From Rhizobium sp. GN54 (GTDB lineage Bacteria; Pseudomonadota; Alphaproteobacteria; Rhizobiales; Rhizobiaceae): DNA of 64,000 bases. The stretch is from the NCBI RefSeq assembly GCF_021026345.1, contig NZ_JAJNCZ010000001.1, forward strand, positions 1,054,001 to 1,118,000, read 5' to 3'. The notes beneath the pieces were generated by a model. It saw nothing but the letters and a program-made list of their open reading frames with translations. It was not told the DNA's origin and did no database searches. This document shows positions 43,368 to 52,709 of this stretch, piece after piece (position 1 is the first letter of the stretch; the number at the start of each line of letters is the position of its first letter). A program made the translations under genes and the position numbers.

Positions 43368-43703
43368 CTAAGCCGCACCCATGGCCAGCGCGCTGGCCGT
43401 GCCCTCCGGATCGACCGCAATGACCTTGAGATAGGCCCGCGCCGGCTGATCCGGCTCGGTGCGCCCTTGTTCCCAATCGCGCAAGGTGCCGAGCGGGATG
43501 CGGTAACGGGCGGAGAACTCTTCCTGCGTCAGCCCAAGCGCACGACGGATGACCTTGACCTGCGGCATACGGGGCGCGGAGCGCAGTTGTTCCTGTGTCA
43601 GCGGAGGGTTATCCGGATCCGAACGCGCATTGGCTTCCGCTTCCTCGTTAGTCATTGCGTCGAGACGGGGCCAGTCGGATTGCTGCGTTTTACCACTTGG
43701 CAT
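43368..43703 (-). CDS. HTH-type antitoxin of a BrnT-like toxin-antitoxin pair
   Basis: A 111-residue protein with an acidic N-terminal segment (MTNEEAEANARSDPDNPPLT) like that of BrnA-type antitoxins and a C-terminal Cro/XRE helix-turn-helix (IRRALGLTQEEFSARYRIPL, then GTLRDWEQGRTEPD). Its start lies inside the toxin gene (14-bp overlap) with GGGAG 7 bases upstream. It probably binds the toxin and represses the pair. The mixed layout is common among partners of DUF497 toxins. Confidence 0.82.
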   Translation of the reverse strand: MPSGKTQQSDWPRLDAMTNEEAEANARSDPDNPPLTQEQLRSAPRMPQVKVIRRALGLTQEEFSARYRIPLGTLRDWEQGRTEPDQPARAYLKVIAVDPEGTASALAMGAA

Positions 43704-43968
43704 CTTCGTACTCCCGTCGTTCTATACGTGTCGCCTTTCGGGCCGAGATGAGACGAATTGTGTCACCACGCTCCGTGTATATGACTGTCAGATGGCGACC
43801 GTTTCCAAGGCCGATGATGCGCCGCCGAACTTCACCGTAGTTCATCGACCATTCCTCAATGTCGAGGGCGAAGGGATCGTTGAATATGGCGGAGGCATCA
43901 GAAAAGCTGACGCCGTGCTTGGCGAGGTTGGCCGCAGCCTTCTGTTCATCCCATTCGAAATCTAGCAT
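43690..43968 (-). CDS. BrnT-family (DUF497) toxin
   Basis: A 92-residue protein of the BrnT family, RelE-like ribonuclease toxins. Diagnostic segments are FEWDEQKAAANLAKHGVSF at the N-terminus, then RRIIGLGNGRHLTVIYTERG and IRLISARKATRIERREYED. It is complete with no visible lesion. It is upstream of and overlaps its antitoxin by 14 bp, the usual toxin-first order of BrnTA. No strong ribosome-binding site is seen. Confidence 0.85.
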   Translation of the reverse strand: MLDFEWDEQKAAANLAKHGVSFSDASAIFNDPFALDIEEWSMNYGEVRRRIIGLGNGRHLTVIYTERGDTIRLISARKATRIERREYEDAKW

Positions 43969-44039
43969 GGGCGACTACGGATTTCCAGTAGTAATGGGCA
44001 GCATGAGATGTCGACAAGAAAATCGCAATGCACGAAAAT

Positions 44040-44064
44040 AGAGGCCAGCTATGGGCTGGCCTCT
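44040..44064 (-). terminator. Terminator of the small minus-strand gene
   Basis: A 10-bp stem (44040-44049 with 44055-44064) is followed on the minus strand by a T-rich tail (TTTTCG). It begins 15 bp after the stop of the 53-residue gene. Confidence 0.75.
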
Positions 44065-44078
44065 ACTGATGCTCGCAA

Positions 44079-44240
44079 CTACGCAAGTTGAATGAGTTGC
44101 CAAGTTACCGCGTTGCCGCCGTAAGGCGGCATGCGGTTGCCCTTCGCAATCGGTGCCGTTGTCGAAGGCGTACCAACTACCTTCCAGACACCGCTCTCGG
44201 GGCACGTTTCGCCTGTACGGGCGGTGCGTCCGGTTGCCAT
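44079..44240 (-). CDS. Small protein with GETCPESGVWKV motif
   Basis: A 53-residue protein beginning MATGRTARTGETCPESGVWK and ending PPYGGNAVTWQLIQLA. The region GETCPxxGVWxV-x-GTPSTTAPIAKGN looks like a small conserved domain found in many bacteria as a standalone protein. A strong ribosome-binding site (AGGAGAAAGGAAGAACAAC) precedes the ATG, and a proper terminator follows, so it is very probably expressed. The function is unknown. Confidence 0.75.
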   Translation of the reverse strand: MATGRTARTGETCPESGVWKVVGTPSTTAPIAKGNRMPPYGGNAVTWQLIQLA

Positions 44241-44293
44241 GTTGTTCTTCCTTTCTCCTGCATCATTGCGTTGCCAAGTAGGCTTGCGCGCAC

Positions 44294-44323
44294 TTGACAT
44301 CTGTTGATCGGAGGAACAGCATA
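44294..44323 (+). promoter_or_regulatory. Candidate promoter of a small RNA
   Basis: A TTGACA hexamer at 44294-44299 is followed after 18 bp by AGCATA at 44318-44323. No protein gene starts downstream on this strand, but a strong plus-strand terminator ends at 44418. Confidence 0.45.
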
Positions 44324-44329
44324 CCCAAG

Positions 44330-44418
44330 CTTTATCCAAAGCACCTGGACACAGGGCGGCAGGACCTCCCTGACTGTTCCGAAGGCGACGTGATGTAGGA
44401 GTCACGTCGCCTTTTTTG
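44330..44418 (+). ncRNA. Candidate trans-acting small RNA
   Basis: A predicted transcript of about 90 nt runs between the promoter above and an intrinsic terminator. The terminator has a 12-bp perfect stem (44382-44393 with 44402-44413) followed by a T-run. The middle contains GACCTCCC (44364-44371), an anti-Shine-Dalgarno-like loop typical of Hfq-dependent sRNAs in rhizobia. The T-run polarity shows the terminator belongs to the plus strand, where there is no gene. The exact 5' end is a guess. Confidence 0.5.
44382..44418 (+). terminator. Orphan plus-strand intrinsic terminator
   Basis: A 12-bp perfect stem with an 8-base loop is followed by TTTTTGTT. No plus-strand protein gene lies upstream for several kilobases, so its natural substrate is the candidate small RNA. 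Confidence 0.85.
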
Positions 44419-44458
44419 TTATGCTTCAATGCCTGCGTTAGAATGTCCAGCGTCCAAG

Positions 44459-44624
44459 TTATCCACGTTGTCCACATACATGCTTGACCCCATCAGAGAA
44501 TCGCGACATTAATGGGCTTGTAATCTACATTGTGTGCTGACTATTCTGTCTCGCACTATATCTTGTGGATAAATCCCTGCAAAGCATTAATTTTAGAATT
44601 TTGTGGAGAACGTAGTTTTCCACA
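44459..44624. promoter_or_regulatory. Cluster of five DnaA-box-like 9-mers in AT-rich DNA
   Basis: TTATCCACG (44459-44467) and TTGTCCACA (44468-44476) abut each other. The perfect box TTATCCACA is at 44564-44572 on the minus strand, TTCTCCACA at 44602-44610 (minus) and TTTTCCACA at 44616-44624 (plus). All match the consensus in at least 8 of 9 bases. The surroundings are AT-rich, and a GANTC site lies at 44498-44502. No adjacent replication gene was found. Confidence 0.6.
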
Positions 44625-44724
44625 ATCTTTGCGCCATATCATTCATCTTCACATCGCCTCAGAAGCAAAGTTTTTGGCGTGCCGATTCGGCAACGAGCGC
44701 ATCGGCGTAGGCATATATACAGCC

Positions 44725-44747
44725 GCCCGGGCATTGATTGCCCGGGC
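44725..44747 (-). terminator. Hairpin downstream of nrdJ
   Basis: A 9-bp GC stem (44725-44733 with 44739-44747) lies 60 bp beyond the nrdJ stop. The U-tract is poor on both strands, so termination is only probable. Confidence 0.45.
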
Positions 44748-44808
44748 CAATATAAATCATCCGCCTTTGGTTCTTAGCTTCTTACTTTCTTTCGCGGATA
44801 TTGGCCGC

Positions 44809-47800
44809 TCAGCTGCACCCGCTCGTAGCACCACACGTGTCGCACTTCTCGCACGTCCCGTTGCGCACCATCGTGAAGTTCTGGCACTCCGAGCACATGT
44901 TGCCTGTATACCCCTGCGCGATCGAGCGCATGCGGCGTTCGTTCTCCACCTTCTTGGCCTCCGCCTTGGCGGCGGCCGCGTCGGCGGCGGCCTTGTCGGA
45001 GAAGAGGGCAGTCACGGCCTGCTGGCTTTCGGTGGCGACCTCCTCGGGGGCTTCCTCGGCGATCTCCTCGGCCAGTTCCGCCGCCCGCTCCTCGTAATCG
45101 CGCTTGAAGGCGACGATCTCCGAGGTCGAGATTGCGACGGTCGGCTCGAGCTTGCGCGCCGCACCGCCGGCGAAGGCGGTGATGTTGCCGGACGAGGCGG
45201 CCTTGGCCGGTGCCGCCGTCGCAGCCCCCTTCGGCTCGGAAAGCGGGCGCTCGCCGCCGGTGCCGGAAACCAGCGTCGGCTTGTAGCCGCGGGTCCAGCC
45301 GGTGGAGATCAGGTTGGTCTTGCCTTCCTGGATGCCCTTGCCGAGGGCCGTGTTGCCGAAGTCGGAAGTGTCGACATGGGCGAGGTCGTTACGGCTGAGG
45401 TAGGAGACGGCCAGTTCGCGGAACACGTAGTCGAGGATCGAGGTGGCGTTTTTGATCGCGTCGTTGCCGATGACCATGCCGGCCGGCTCGAACTTGGTGA
45501 AGGTGAAGGCCTCCACATATTCCTCGAGCGGCACGCCGTATTGCAGGCCGAGCGAGATGGCGATGGCGAAGTTGTTCATCATCGCGCGGAAGGCCGCACC
45601 TTCCTTGTGCATGTCGATGAAGATCTCGCCGAGGCGGCCGTCGCCGAACTCGCCGGTGCGCAGATACACCTTGTGCCCGCCGATGACGGCCTTCTGGGTA
45701 TAGCCCTGGCGCCGGTTCGGCAGCTTCTCGCGCTCGCGGGTGACGCGTTCGATGATCCGCTCGACGATCTTTTCGGTGACGGCGACCGCCTGGGCGGCAG
45801 CGGGGGCTGCGACCAGTTCCTCGACCGCATCCTCGTCGTCCTCGTCCTCGATCAGCGCGGCATTCAACGGCTGCGACAGCTTCGAGCCGTCGCGGTAGAG
45901 GGCGTTCGCCTTCAGCGCCAGCTTCCAGGACAGCATGTAGGCGTTCTTGCAGTCCTCGACGGTCGCCTCGTTCGGCATGTTGATCGTCTTGGAGATGGCG
46001 CCGGAGATGAACGGCTGGGCGGCCGCCATCATGCGGATGTGGCTCTCGACCGAGAGGTAGCGCTTGCCGATCTTGCCGCAGGGGTTGGCGCAATCGAAGA
46101 CGGCGAGATGCTCGTGCTTCAGGAACGGCGCGCCCTCCAGCGTCATCGCGCCGCAAACGTGGATGTTGGCGGCCTCGATGTCCTTCTTCGCAAAGCCCAT
46201 GTGCTCGAGCAGGTTGAAGCTCATGTCGGCGAGCTGCTCGTCGGAAACCTTCAGCGTTTCCTTCAGGAAGTCGGCGCCGAGCGTCCACTGGTTGAACACG
46301 AACTTGATGTCGAAGGCGCTCTTCAGCGCGCCGTTGACGGCGGCAATCTTCTCATCCGTGAAGCCCTTGGCCTTCAGCGAGCCGGGGTTGACGCCGGGCG
46401 CCTGGTTCAGGTTGCCGTGGCCGACGGCATAGGCCTCGATCTCGGCGATCTGCGCCTCCGAATAGCCCAGAGTGCGCAGGGCTTCCGGAACGGCGCGGTT
46501 GATGATCTTGAAGTAGCCGCCGCCGGCAAGCTTCTTGAACTTCACCAGCGCGAAGTCGGGCTCGATGCCGGTCGTGTCGCAATCCATGACGAGGCCGATC
46601 GTGCCGGTCGGCGCGATCACGGTCGTCTGGGCGTTGCGGTAGCCGTGCTTCTCGCCGAGTTCCACCGCCTTGTCCCAGGCGAGCTTGGCGTGGACGATCA
46701 GGTCCTGGTCCGGGCAATCGCTGTGGACGAGGGCGACCGGGTCGACCGACAGCTTCTCGTAGCCGACCGTCTCGCCGTAGGCCGCGCGGCGGTGGTTGCG
46801 CATGACGCGCAGCATGTTGTCGCGGTTCGGCGCAAAGCCCGGGAAGGTGCCGAGCTCGCCGGCCATTTCGGCCGACGTCGCATAGGCGATGCCGGTCATG
46901 ATCGCCGTCAGCGCGCCGCCGATGGCGCGGCCCTCGGTCGAATCATAGGGGATGCCCGACGACATCAGCAGGCCGCCGATATTGGCATAGCCGAGGCCGA
47001 GCGTGCGGTACTCGTAGGAGAGCTCGGCGATCTGCCGGCTCGGGAACTGCGCCATCATCACCGAAATTTCCAGCACGATCGTCCACAGGCGGACGGCATG
47101 CTCGTAGTCGGCGATGTTGATGTTCTTCGTCGCCGCGTCCTTGAACTGCAAAAGGTTCAGCGAGGCGAGGTTGCAGGCCGTGTCGTCGAGGAACATGTAT
47201 TCCGAGCACGGGTTGGAGGCGCGGATCGGGCCGGCCGCCGGGCAGGTGTGCCAGTCGTTCATCGTCGTGTTGAAGTGCAGGCCCGGATCGGCCGAAGCCC
47301 AGGCGGCATACGAGATCGATTCCCACAGGTCGCGCGCCTTCAGCGTCTTCATCACCTTGCCGTCCTTGCGGGCGGTCAGGTTCCAGTCGCCGTCATTCTC
47401 CACCGCCCGCAGGAAGTCGTCCTTGATCGAGACGGAGTTGTTGGAGTTCTGGCCCGATACCGTGAGATAGGCTTCCGAATCCCAGTCCGTGTCGTAGGTC
47501 TTGAACTCGATGTCCTTGTAGCCCTGCTTGGCGAACTGGATGACGCGCTTGATGTAGTTTTCCGGAACCTGGTTCTTCTTGGCCGCACGGATCTCGCGCT
47601 TCAGGGCCGGGTTCTCGTTGGGGTCGAAGCAGGCGTCGTTGTCGGCCGCGCAGTTGATGCAGGCCTTCATGATCGCCTTCAGGTGGGAGGCGACGATCTT
47701 GGAACCGGTGACGAGGGCCGCCACCTTCTGCTCTTCCTTGACCTTCCAGTTGATGTAGGCCTCGATATCAGGATGGTCGATGTCGACCACGACCATCTTG

Positions 47801-48633
47801 GCCGCGCGCCGCGTCGTGCCGCCCGACTTGATCGCGCCCGCCGCGCGGTCGCCGATCTTGAGGAAGCTCATCAGGCCGGAGGAACGGCCGCCGCCGGAAA
47901 GCCGCTCGCCTTCGCCGCGCAGGTGCGAGAAGTTCGAGCCGGTGCCGGAGCCGTACTTGAACAGGCGCGCCTCGCGCACCCACAGGTCCATGATGCCGTT
48001 CTCGTTGACGAGATCGTCCTCGACCGATTGGATGAAGCAGGCATGCGGCTGCGGATGCTCGTAGGCCGACTTGGACTTGGTCAGCTTGCCGGTGAAGGGA
48101 TCGACGTAGAAGTGGCCCTGGCCGGGACCGTCGATGCCGTAGGCCCAGTGCAGGCCGGTGTTGAACCACTGCGGCGAGTTCGGGGCGACGCGCTGGGTGG
48201 CGAGCATGTAGGCGAGCTCGTCCTTGAAGGCGGAGGCATCTTCTTCCGAGGCGAAGTAACCGCCCTTCCAGCCCCAGTAGGTCCAGGTGCCGGCGAGACG
48301 GTCGAACACCTGGCGGGCATCGGTCTCCGAGCCGTAGCGCTCACCCTCGGGGAGCGCCTTCAGGGCCTCGGTATCGGCAACGGAGCGCCACAGGAAGGAG
48401 GGGACGTCGTTCTCCTCGACCTTCTTCAGCTTCGCCGGCACGCCGGCCTTGCGGAAATACTTCTGCGCCAGGATGTCGGCTGCGACCTGGCTGAACTGCG
48501 CGGGAACGTCGATGTCGGCGAGCCGGAAAACGATCGAGCCGTCCGGGTTCTTGATCTCGGATGTGGCCTTGCGGAATTCGATCTCTGCATAGGCCGTTTG
48601 GCCCTGCTTGGTGAAGCGACGTTCTATGCGCAT
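44809..48633 (-). CDS. nrdJ: Class II (vitamin B12-dependent) ribonucleotide reductase
   Basis: NrdJ, 1274 residues, converting ribonucleotides to deoxyribonucleotides with adenosylcobalamin, so it needs no oxygen. The N-terminal RNR core contains [36 protein letters not shown] and [20 protein letters not shown]. The C-terminus ends in a zinc-ribbon-like cysteine cluster ([19 protein letters not shown] then TCGATSGCS) typical of the rhizobial subtype. The ATG at 48633 is preferred to 48687 because residues before it are not family-like. It is controlled by tandem NrdR boxes upstream. The opposite strand carries a long open frame that is a coding shadow. Confidence 0.97.
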   Translation of the reverse strand: MRIERRFTKQGQTAYAEIEFRKATSEIKNPDGSIVFRLADIDVPAQFSQVAADILAQKYFRKAGVPAKLKKVEENDVPSFLWRSVADTEALKALPEGERYGSETDARQVFDRLAGTWTYWGWKGGYFASEEDASAFKDELAYMLATQRVAPNSPQWFNTGLHWAYGIDGPGQGHFYVDPFTGKLTKSKSAYEHPQPHACFIQSVEDDLVNENGIMDLWVREARLFKYGSGTGSNFSHLRGEGERLSGGGRSSGLMSFLKIGDRAAGAIKSGGTTRRAAKMVVVDIDHPDIEAYINWKVKEEQKVAALVTGSKIVASHLKAIMKACINCAADNDACFDPNENPALKREIRAAKKNQVPENYIKRVIQFAKQGYKDIEFKTYDTDWDSEAYLTVSGQNSNNSVSIKDDFLRAVENDGDWNLTARKDGKVMKTLKARDLWESISYAAWASADPGLHFNTTMNDWHTCPAAGPIRASNPCSEYMFLDDTACNLASLNLLQFKDAATKNINIADYEHAVRLWTIVLEISVMMAQFPSRQIAELSYEYRTLGLGYANIGGLLMSSGIPYDSTEGRAIGGALTAIMTGIAYATSAEMAGELGTFPGFAPNRDNMLRVMRNHRRAAYGETVGYEKLSVDPVALVHSDCPDQDLIVHAKLAWDKAVELGEKHGYRNAQTTVIAPTGTIGLVMDCDTTGIEPDFALVKFKKLAGGGYFKIINRAVPEALRTLGYSEAQIAEIEAYAVGHGNLNQAPGVNPGSLKAKGFTDEKIAAVNGALKSAFDIKFVFNQWTLGADFLKETLKVSDEQLADMSFNLLEHMGFAKKDIEAANIHVCGAMTLEGAPFLKHEHLAVFDCANPCGKIGKRYLSVESHIRMMAAAQPFISGAISKTINMPNEATVEDCKNAYMLSWKLALKANALYRDGSKLSQPLNAALIEDEDDEDAVEELVAAPAAAQAVAVTEKIVERIIERVTREREKLPNRRQGYTQKAVIGGHKVYLRTGEFGDGRLGEIFIDMHKEGAAFRAMMNNFAIAISLGLQYGVPLEEYVEAFTFTKFEPAGMVIGNDAIKNATSILDYVFRELAVSYLSRNDLAHVDTSDFGNTALGKGIQEGKTNLISTGWTRGYKPTLVSGTGGERPLSEPKGAATAAPAKAASSGNITAFAGGAARKLEPTVAISTSEIVAFKRDYEERAAELAEEIAEEAPEEVATESQQAVTALFSDKAAADAAAAKAEAKKVENERRMRSIAQGYTGNMCSECQNFTMVRNGTCEKCDTCGATSGCS

Positions 48634-49448
48634 GGTCCCTTGTCCTTTGGTTGTCGCGCGCCCGCTGTGGCCAGCCTCTAGGCGCAATTATCCCCGACCG
48701 GCCGCGACCTTGCGCAGCCAGCTCAATCGTCATGTCTATGCGGGAAACCCGTTTTCGCGGCACCCTGTATCTTGTGCTGAGCGTGGCTGCAAACACTAAA
48801 TATAGTGTTAACAACTTCTTTATGCCAGTCTTTTCGCGGCGTCACCGCGACAAAATCGTGCGCAAAAACCTCCCCTGCGGCTGGCGGCTCATCCACCTCG
48901 ACGCATGGTCATCGTTCTGTATTTTTTGATTGTCGGAACCGGACTTTAAACTCGTCGGCCCAGCCGCAGTTGCAGCGTGGAAACCATTAACGCCAAGGCA
49001 CCCGATTCCGTCAAGGGGTGGTTTATGACGGATTTGTGGACGCTAGATGTTGTGTGTGTTGCCTGTGGAAAGCGGGGACATGGCGCAAATGCCGGAAAAT
49101 CAGCCGGTTCAGCCGTGGTCACGGCGCGGGGCGCGCTCCGGCTGTGGATAGCCCAATAAATAATAGGGCAAAATTCGGGGTGGATTGCGGCATATTGGCG
49201 ACAGCCGATTGCCATGCCACAACGGATGTGAAAACCGAATCAGGACGCACAAGGATGGGCCGGGAAAAGGGCCCGGCAGGCCGCCCTCCGATGCCGGATT
49301 CTTTCGCCTGGCGAAGCGTGGGGCAGGGGCCCGGGAAGCCCGCTCGGGCCGAGCCGTGGCCGGCAATGGTTCGAAGGCCATGCGGCGCCGTGGCGCGGAG
49401 AGACCCGGCTCCGCGCCTGTGCAGCATGCGATGCGTGAGGGGGCGGTC
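48634..49448. other. 815-bp gap between nrdJ and gpt
   Basis: The nrdJ-proximal third contains the NrdR boxes and presumably the promoter. The remainder has no convincing gene. It contains weaker DnaA-like 9-mers at 49035, 49064 and 49143 (the last is 8/9 on the minus strand) and AT-rich patches near 49150. Small open frames here are short and unsupported. Confidence 0.5.
48762..48808 (-). promoter_or_regulatory. Tandem NrdR boxes controlling nrdJ
   Basis: A 16-bp palindrome (48793-48808; ACACTAAATATAGTGT) matches the NrdR-box consensus well. A second, weaker box (48762-48777; 11/16 identical to the first) begins exactly 31 bp away, the three-helical-turn spacing of paired NrdR sites. They lie about 130-175 bp upstream of nrdJ. 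NrdR is the dATP/ATP-sensing repressor of ribonucleotide reductases. Confidence 0.8.
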
Positions 49449-49946
49449 CTAGCCGCGCGGGCCCTTGGCGATCGGCTCCTGGTAGGTGAAGCCCATGTCC
49501 CAGGGGAAGTAGATCCAGGTGTCCTGGCTGACCTCGGTGACGAAGGTATCGACCTGCGGCCGCCCCTTGGGCTTGGCGTAGACCGCGGCGAAATGCGCCT
49601 TCGGCAGCATCGCGCGCACCTGCGCGGCCGTCTTTCCCGTGTCCGTCAGGTCGTCGACGATGAGGATGCTTTCGCCGCCGTTCTGCTGCAGCTCCGGCGC
49701 AATCCCCTTGAGCACGTGCATTTCGCCTTGCGACAGGTAGTCGTGGTAGGAGGCGACGCAGACGGTCTCGATCAGGCGGATGTTCAGTTCGCGCGAGATG
49801 ATCGCCGCCGGGACGAGGCCGCCGCGGGTGATGCAGACGATCGCCTTCCATTCCCGGTCGCCGTCGGCGAGTCGCCAGGCGAGCGCGCGGGCGTCGCGAT
49901 GAAACTGGTCCCAGGAAACGGGAAAGGCTTTGTCGGGAAGCGACAT
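49449..49946 (-). CDS. gpt: Xanthine-guanine phosphoribosyltransferase
   Basis: A 165-residue purine salvage phosphoribosyltransferase acting on guanine/xanthine with PRPP. The PRPP-binding loop is [13 protein letters not shown] (94-106). The N-terminal region ([20 protein letters not shown]) and C-terminal [15 protein letters not shown] match the Gpt family. AAAGGAG precedes the ATG. A 12-bp hairpin (49988-50016) lies between it and the upstream universal stress protein gene. Standard length; likely cytoplasmic and membrane-associated. Confidence 0.94.
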   Translation of the reverse strand: MSLPDKAFPVSWDQFHRDARALAWRLADGDREWKAIVCITRGGLVPAAIISRELNIRLIETVCVASYHDYLSQGEMHVLKGIAPELQQNGGESILIVDDLTDTGKTAAQVRAMLPKAHFAAVYAKPKGRPQVDTFVTEVSQDTWIYFPWDMGFTYQEPIAKGPRG

Positions 49947-50101
49947 GGCGGGCTCCTTTCGCCGGGCGTCCGGCAGATTGCGGCTGGTTTCGCCCTTCTA
50001 GAGCAGAAGGGCGAAAAAGGGAATCACTGCCTCCGCGGGGCGCCGCCCCGATCCACAGCCATGATGCCCAGCCAACGTCCAGTCAGGACGCCCGACCGGC
50101 G

Positions 50102-50944
50102 CTAGCGCGACATGATCGCCGGGACCCGCAATTCTTTCATCATCGCGCTGGTGACGCCGCCGAACAGGCGGTGGCGCAGCCAGGAGTGGCTGAAGGCGCC
50201 CATCACGAGCAGGTTCGCCCCGGTCTCGGTGACGCGGCGGTTGATCACGTGGGCCACGCTGTCGCCGCCGGATTTCGCCGTGTTGAGGCTTACATTCAGC
50301 CCGTGCCGCGTCAGGGCGCCGGCGATCTCGCTGCCGGAAAGCCCCGCGCTCTGCAGGGCATCGTCCGGCGGATTGACCGAGAAGATCTCGATCTCCTTCG
50401 CCTCCTTCAGGAGCGGCAGCGCATCGAAGACGGCGCGTGCCGATTCGCGTGTGCCGTTCCAGGCGATCAGGACGCGGTCCGGCACCTCCGGCCCGGCCAC
50501 CGCATCCGAGATCAGGCAGAGCGGCCGGCCGCTCTCGTAGAGCAGGTCCTCGATATCGGCGCGCGAAGGGCCGTCGCCGTAGGGATCGAGTTGGACGGCG
50601 ACGACGAGGTCGCTGCCGCGTGCGCTGTCGATCACGCCGCTGGCGCTGTAGCCGGCGCTGCCGGTGAAGAGGCGCCACTCGTGCGACACGCCCGAGCGCT
50701 GCGCCAGCGTGCGGAACGTCCGCTCGATCGCTTGCGACACCTCGCGGGCCTGGGCCTGCTGTTCCATGATGGCGTTGGGGTCGGGAAACTCCATCGGGGC
50801 GGCGATGGTGACGACGATCGGCGTTTCCGCATGCACGCCGACGAGATGCGCGCCGTGCCGTTCGGCCAGTGCTATCGCGTGCCGGGTGACCTTTTCTGCG
50901 TCCTCGGCGGTGCTGAGTACGGCGGTGATGGTCCTGTATGCCAT
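50102..50944 (-). CDS. Universal stress protein, two-domain
   Basis: A 280-residue protein made of two tandem UspA-like alpha/beta domains. The first begins MAYRTITAVLSTAEDAEKVT; the second contains VLIAWNGTRESARAVFDALP and NLLVMGAFSHSWLRHRLFGG followed by VTSAMM, the nucleotide-loop position. The ATG at 50944 is used because upstream codons are not family-like. It probably binds ATP or a related ligand and is stress-induced, but the exact role is unknown. Confidence 0.9.
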   Translation of the reverse strand: MAYRTITAVLSTAEDAEKVTRHAIALAERHGAHLVGVHAETPIVVTIAAPMEFPDPNAIMEQQAQAREVSQAIERTFRTLAQRSGVSHEWRLFTGSAGYSASGVIDSARGSDLVVAVQLDPYGDGPSRADIEDLLYESGRPLCLISDAVAGPEVPDRVLIAWNGTRESARAVFDALPLLKEAKEIEIFSVNPPDDALQSAGLSGSEIAGALTRHGLNVSLNTAKSGGDSVAHVINRRVTETGANLLVMGAFSHSWLRHRLFGGVTSAMMKELRVPAIMSR

Positions 50945-51156
50945 GGCGCTCTCCGTTGTGTTCGGGCCGTTGCGCCGCCAGCAGCAACTCACGCCGCGGA
51001 GCGGTAACGCGTTGAAATCCCGATTGATCCTTTCCCCAAATCGCCCGCAGTTCAAGGGGGTTGCGACCTCTCATCGCATGGGGGCCGCAAATGCGTGCGA
51101 ATTGCCGGCGACGACGTCACTGTGGTGCTTCCCCGGGCCGCCGTCCTTAACGCCGG

Positions 51157-51912
51157 TCAATCCGCAGCCTTGGCCGCGGCGATCTCGGCGATCACGGCGA
51201 GGATCGCCTTTTCGGCCGCCTCCGCCGGTGCCTCGTCCCGGCTGCGGATGACGATCTCGGTCGAGAACCGGTTTCCGTCGAAGCGCGGATAGGAGCCGAT
51301 CGAGGTGTCGGGATGCGCCTTCTGGATGGCCGAAAGCTGGGTGCCGATATCGCCTTCGCCGAAGGGCGAGACGACGCTGCGCGACAGGACGGGCGCACCG
51401 GTCCGGAGCGTCGGCAGCAGCGCCTCGAGCATGGCGACGAAGACCTGCGGAACGCCGGCCATCACGTGGACGTTGCCGATGCTGAAGCCCGGCGCGGTGG
51501 AGACGCTGTTGGGAATGTGGCTGGCGCCCACCGGCATGCGCGCCATCCGCTGCCGCGCCTCGTTGAATTCCATGTCGCGCCGCGCATACATCGCCGCCAT
51601 CAGTTCCATCGCGGCCGGATCGTGGGTGCAAGCGACGCCGAAGGCCTTTGCCACCGCGTCCGCGGTGATGTCGTCATGCGTCGGGCCGATGCCGCCGGAG
51701 GTGAAGACGTAGTCGTAGCGCCCCCGCAGCGCGTCCAGCGCCTCGACGATCATCTCCTCCTCGTCGCCGACGATGCGCACCTCCTTCAGGTCGATGCCGG
51801 CGAGGTGGAGCATGTCGGCGAGGTGACCGATATTCTTGTCCTTGGTGCGTCCGGAGAGGAGTTCGTCGCCGATTGCGAGCATGCCGGCGGTGATGATCTT
51901 GCTTGAACCCAT
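51157..51912 (-). CDS. CinA N-terminal / MoaB-like domain protein
   Basis: A 251-residue protein with only the N-terminal molybdopterin-binding-like domain of CinA (competence/damage-inducible protein A). Motifs are [17 protein letters not shown] (11-27) and [13 protein letters not shown] (71-83). The C-terminal nicotinamide-amidase domain of full-length CinA is absent. In rhizobia this short form is common. It may act on nucleotide or sugar-pyrophosphate substrates, but the function is not established. The start at 51912 follows AGGAGCGTTTCC. Confidence 0.88.
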   Translation of the reverse strand: MGSSKIITAGMLAIGDELLSGRTKDKNIGHLADMLHLAGIDLKEVRIVGDEEEMIVEALDALRGRYDYVFTSGGIGPTHDDITADAVAKAFGVACTHDPAAMELMAAMYARRDMEFNEARQRMARMPVGASHIPNSVSTAPGFSIGNVHVMAGVPQVFVAMLEALLPTLRTGAPVLSRSVVSPFGEGDIGTQLSAIQKAHPDTSIGSYPRFDGNRFSTEIVIRSRDEAPAEAAEKAILAVIAEIAAAKAAD

Positions 51913-51947
51913 GGAAACGCTCCTGATCCGGCGCCGATCGTTCACAC

Positions 51948-51990
51948 CCGGGCAGGACTGTCAATCTGTGGTGAACAGTCTGTTGCCCGG
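51948..51990. promoter_or_regulatory. Long interrupted hairpin in the wrbA upstream region
   Basis: A 7-bp outer helix (51948-51954 with 51984-51990) and a 6-bp inner helix (51956-51961 with 51975-51980) enclose a 13-base loop. It lies 95-137 bp upstream of wrbA and 36-78 bp upstream of the divergent CinA-like gene. It may be an operator or RNA element. Confidence 0.35.
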
Positions 51991-52084
51991 CCGGGTTCTG
52001 GCGCAACCGTGTCCTCTGCTACATCTTCGTGCCAGCCGCAATCAAGCGGAAAGACTTGTGTTTCAGACACGACAGGAGAAGCGA

Positions 52085-52684
52085 ATGGCAAGGGTACTGG
52101 TCCTCTACTACTCGGCTTACGGGCATATCGAGGCCATGGCGAATGCAGTGGCGGAAGGTGCGAAGTCCGCCGGCGCCGAAGTGGTGGTCAAGCGCGTGCC
52201 GGAACTCGTTCCGGAGGAGGTCGCCACGGCCTCGCACTTCAAGCTCGACCAGGCAGCCCCGGTCGCGACCGTCGACGAACTGGAGGAATACGACGCCATC
52301 ATCGTCGGCGCCGGCACGCGCTTCGGCACGGTCGCCTCGCAGATGCGCAACTTCTGGGACCAGACCGGCGGTCTCTGGTTCAACGGCAAGCTCGTCGGCA
52401 AGGTCGGCTCGGTCTTCACCTCGTCGGCCACCCAGCACGGCGGCCAGGAATCGACCATCCTCGGCTTTATCCCCACCCTGCTGCACCACGGCATGGCCGT
52501 CGTCGGCCTTCCCTACGCCTTCCAGGGCCAGATGGGCGTCGACGAGATCAAGGGCGGCTCGCCCTACGGCGCCTCCACGATCACCGACGGCGACGGCTCC
52601 CGCCAGCCCTCGAAGGTCGAACTCGACGCTGCCCGCTTCCAGGGCGCACACGTCGCGAAACTGGCTGCCAAGATCGCCGGCTGA
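52085..52684 (+). CDS. wrbA: NAD(P)H:quinone oxidoreductase, WrbA type
   Basis: WrbA, 199 residues, a tetrameric FMN flavodoxin-like quinone reductase. Motifs are [35 protein letters not shown] and [18 protein letters not shown]. It reduces quinones by two electrons to limit redox cycling. The ATG follows ACAGGAGAAGCGA. Divergent from the CinA-like gene; followed by a strong terminator. Confidence 0.95.
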   Translation: MARVLVLYYSAYGHIEAMANAVAEGAKSAGAEVVVKRVPELVPEEVATASHFKLDQAAPVATVDELEEYDAIIVGAGTRFGTVASQMRNFWDQTGGLWFNGKLVGKVGSVFTSSATQHGGQESTILGFIPTLLHHGMAVVGLPYAFQGQMGVDEIKGGSPYGASTITDGDGSRQPSKVELDAARFQGAHVAKLAAKIAG

Positions 52685-52709
52685 CGACGCTTCGCGCGCG
52701 CGCGAATCA

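Noticed and set aside
44530-48681. 1383-codon open frame on the plus strand opposite nrdJ
   Set aside because: It is rich in Arg/Gly/Leu/Val in the pattern of antisense coding shadow, and nrdJ on the other strand is unambiguous.
49035-49151. Second DnaA-box cluster upstream of gpt
   Set aside because: Three spaced 9-mers, only one with 8/9 identity; too weak to list as a site.
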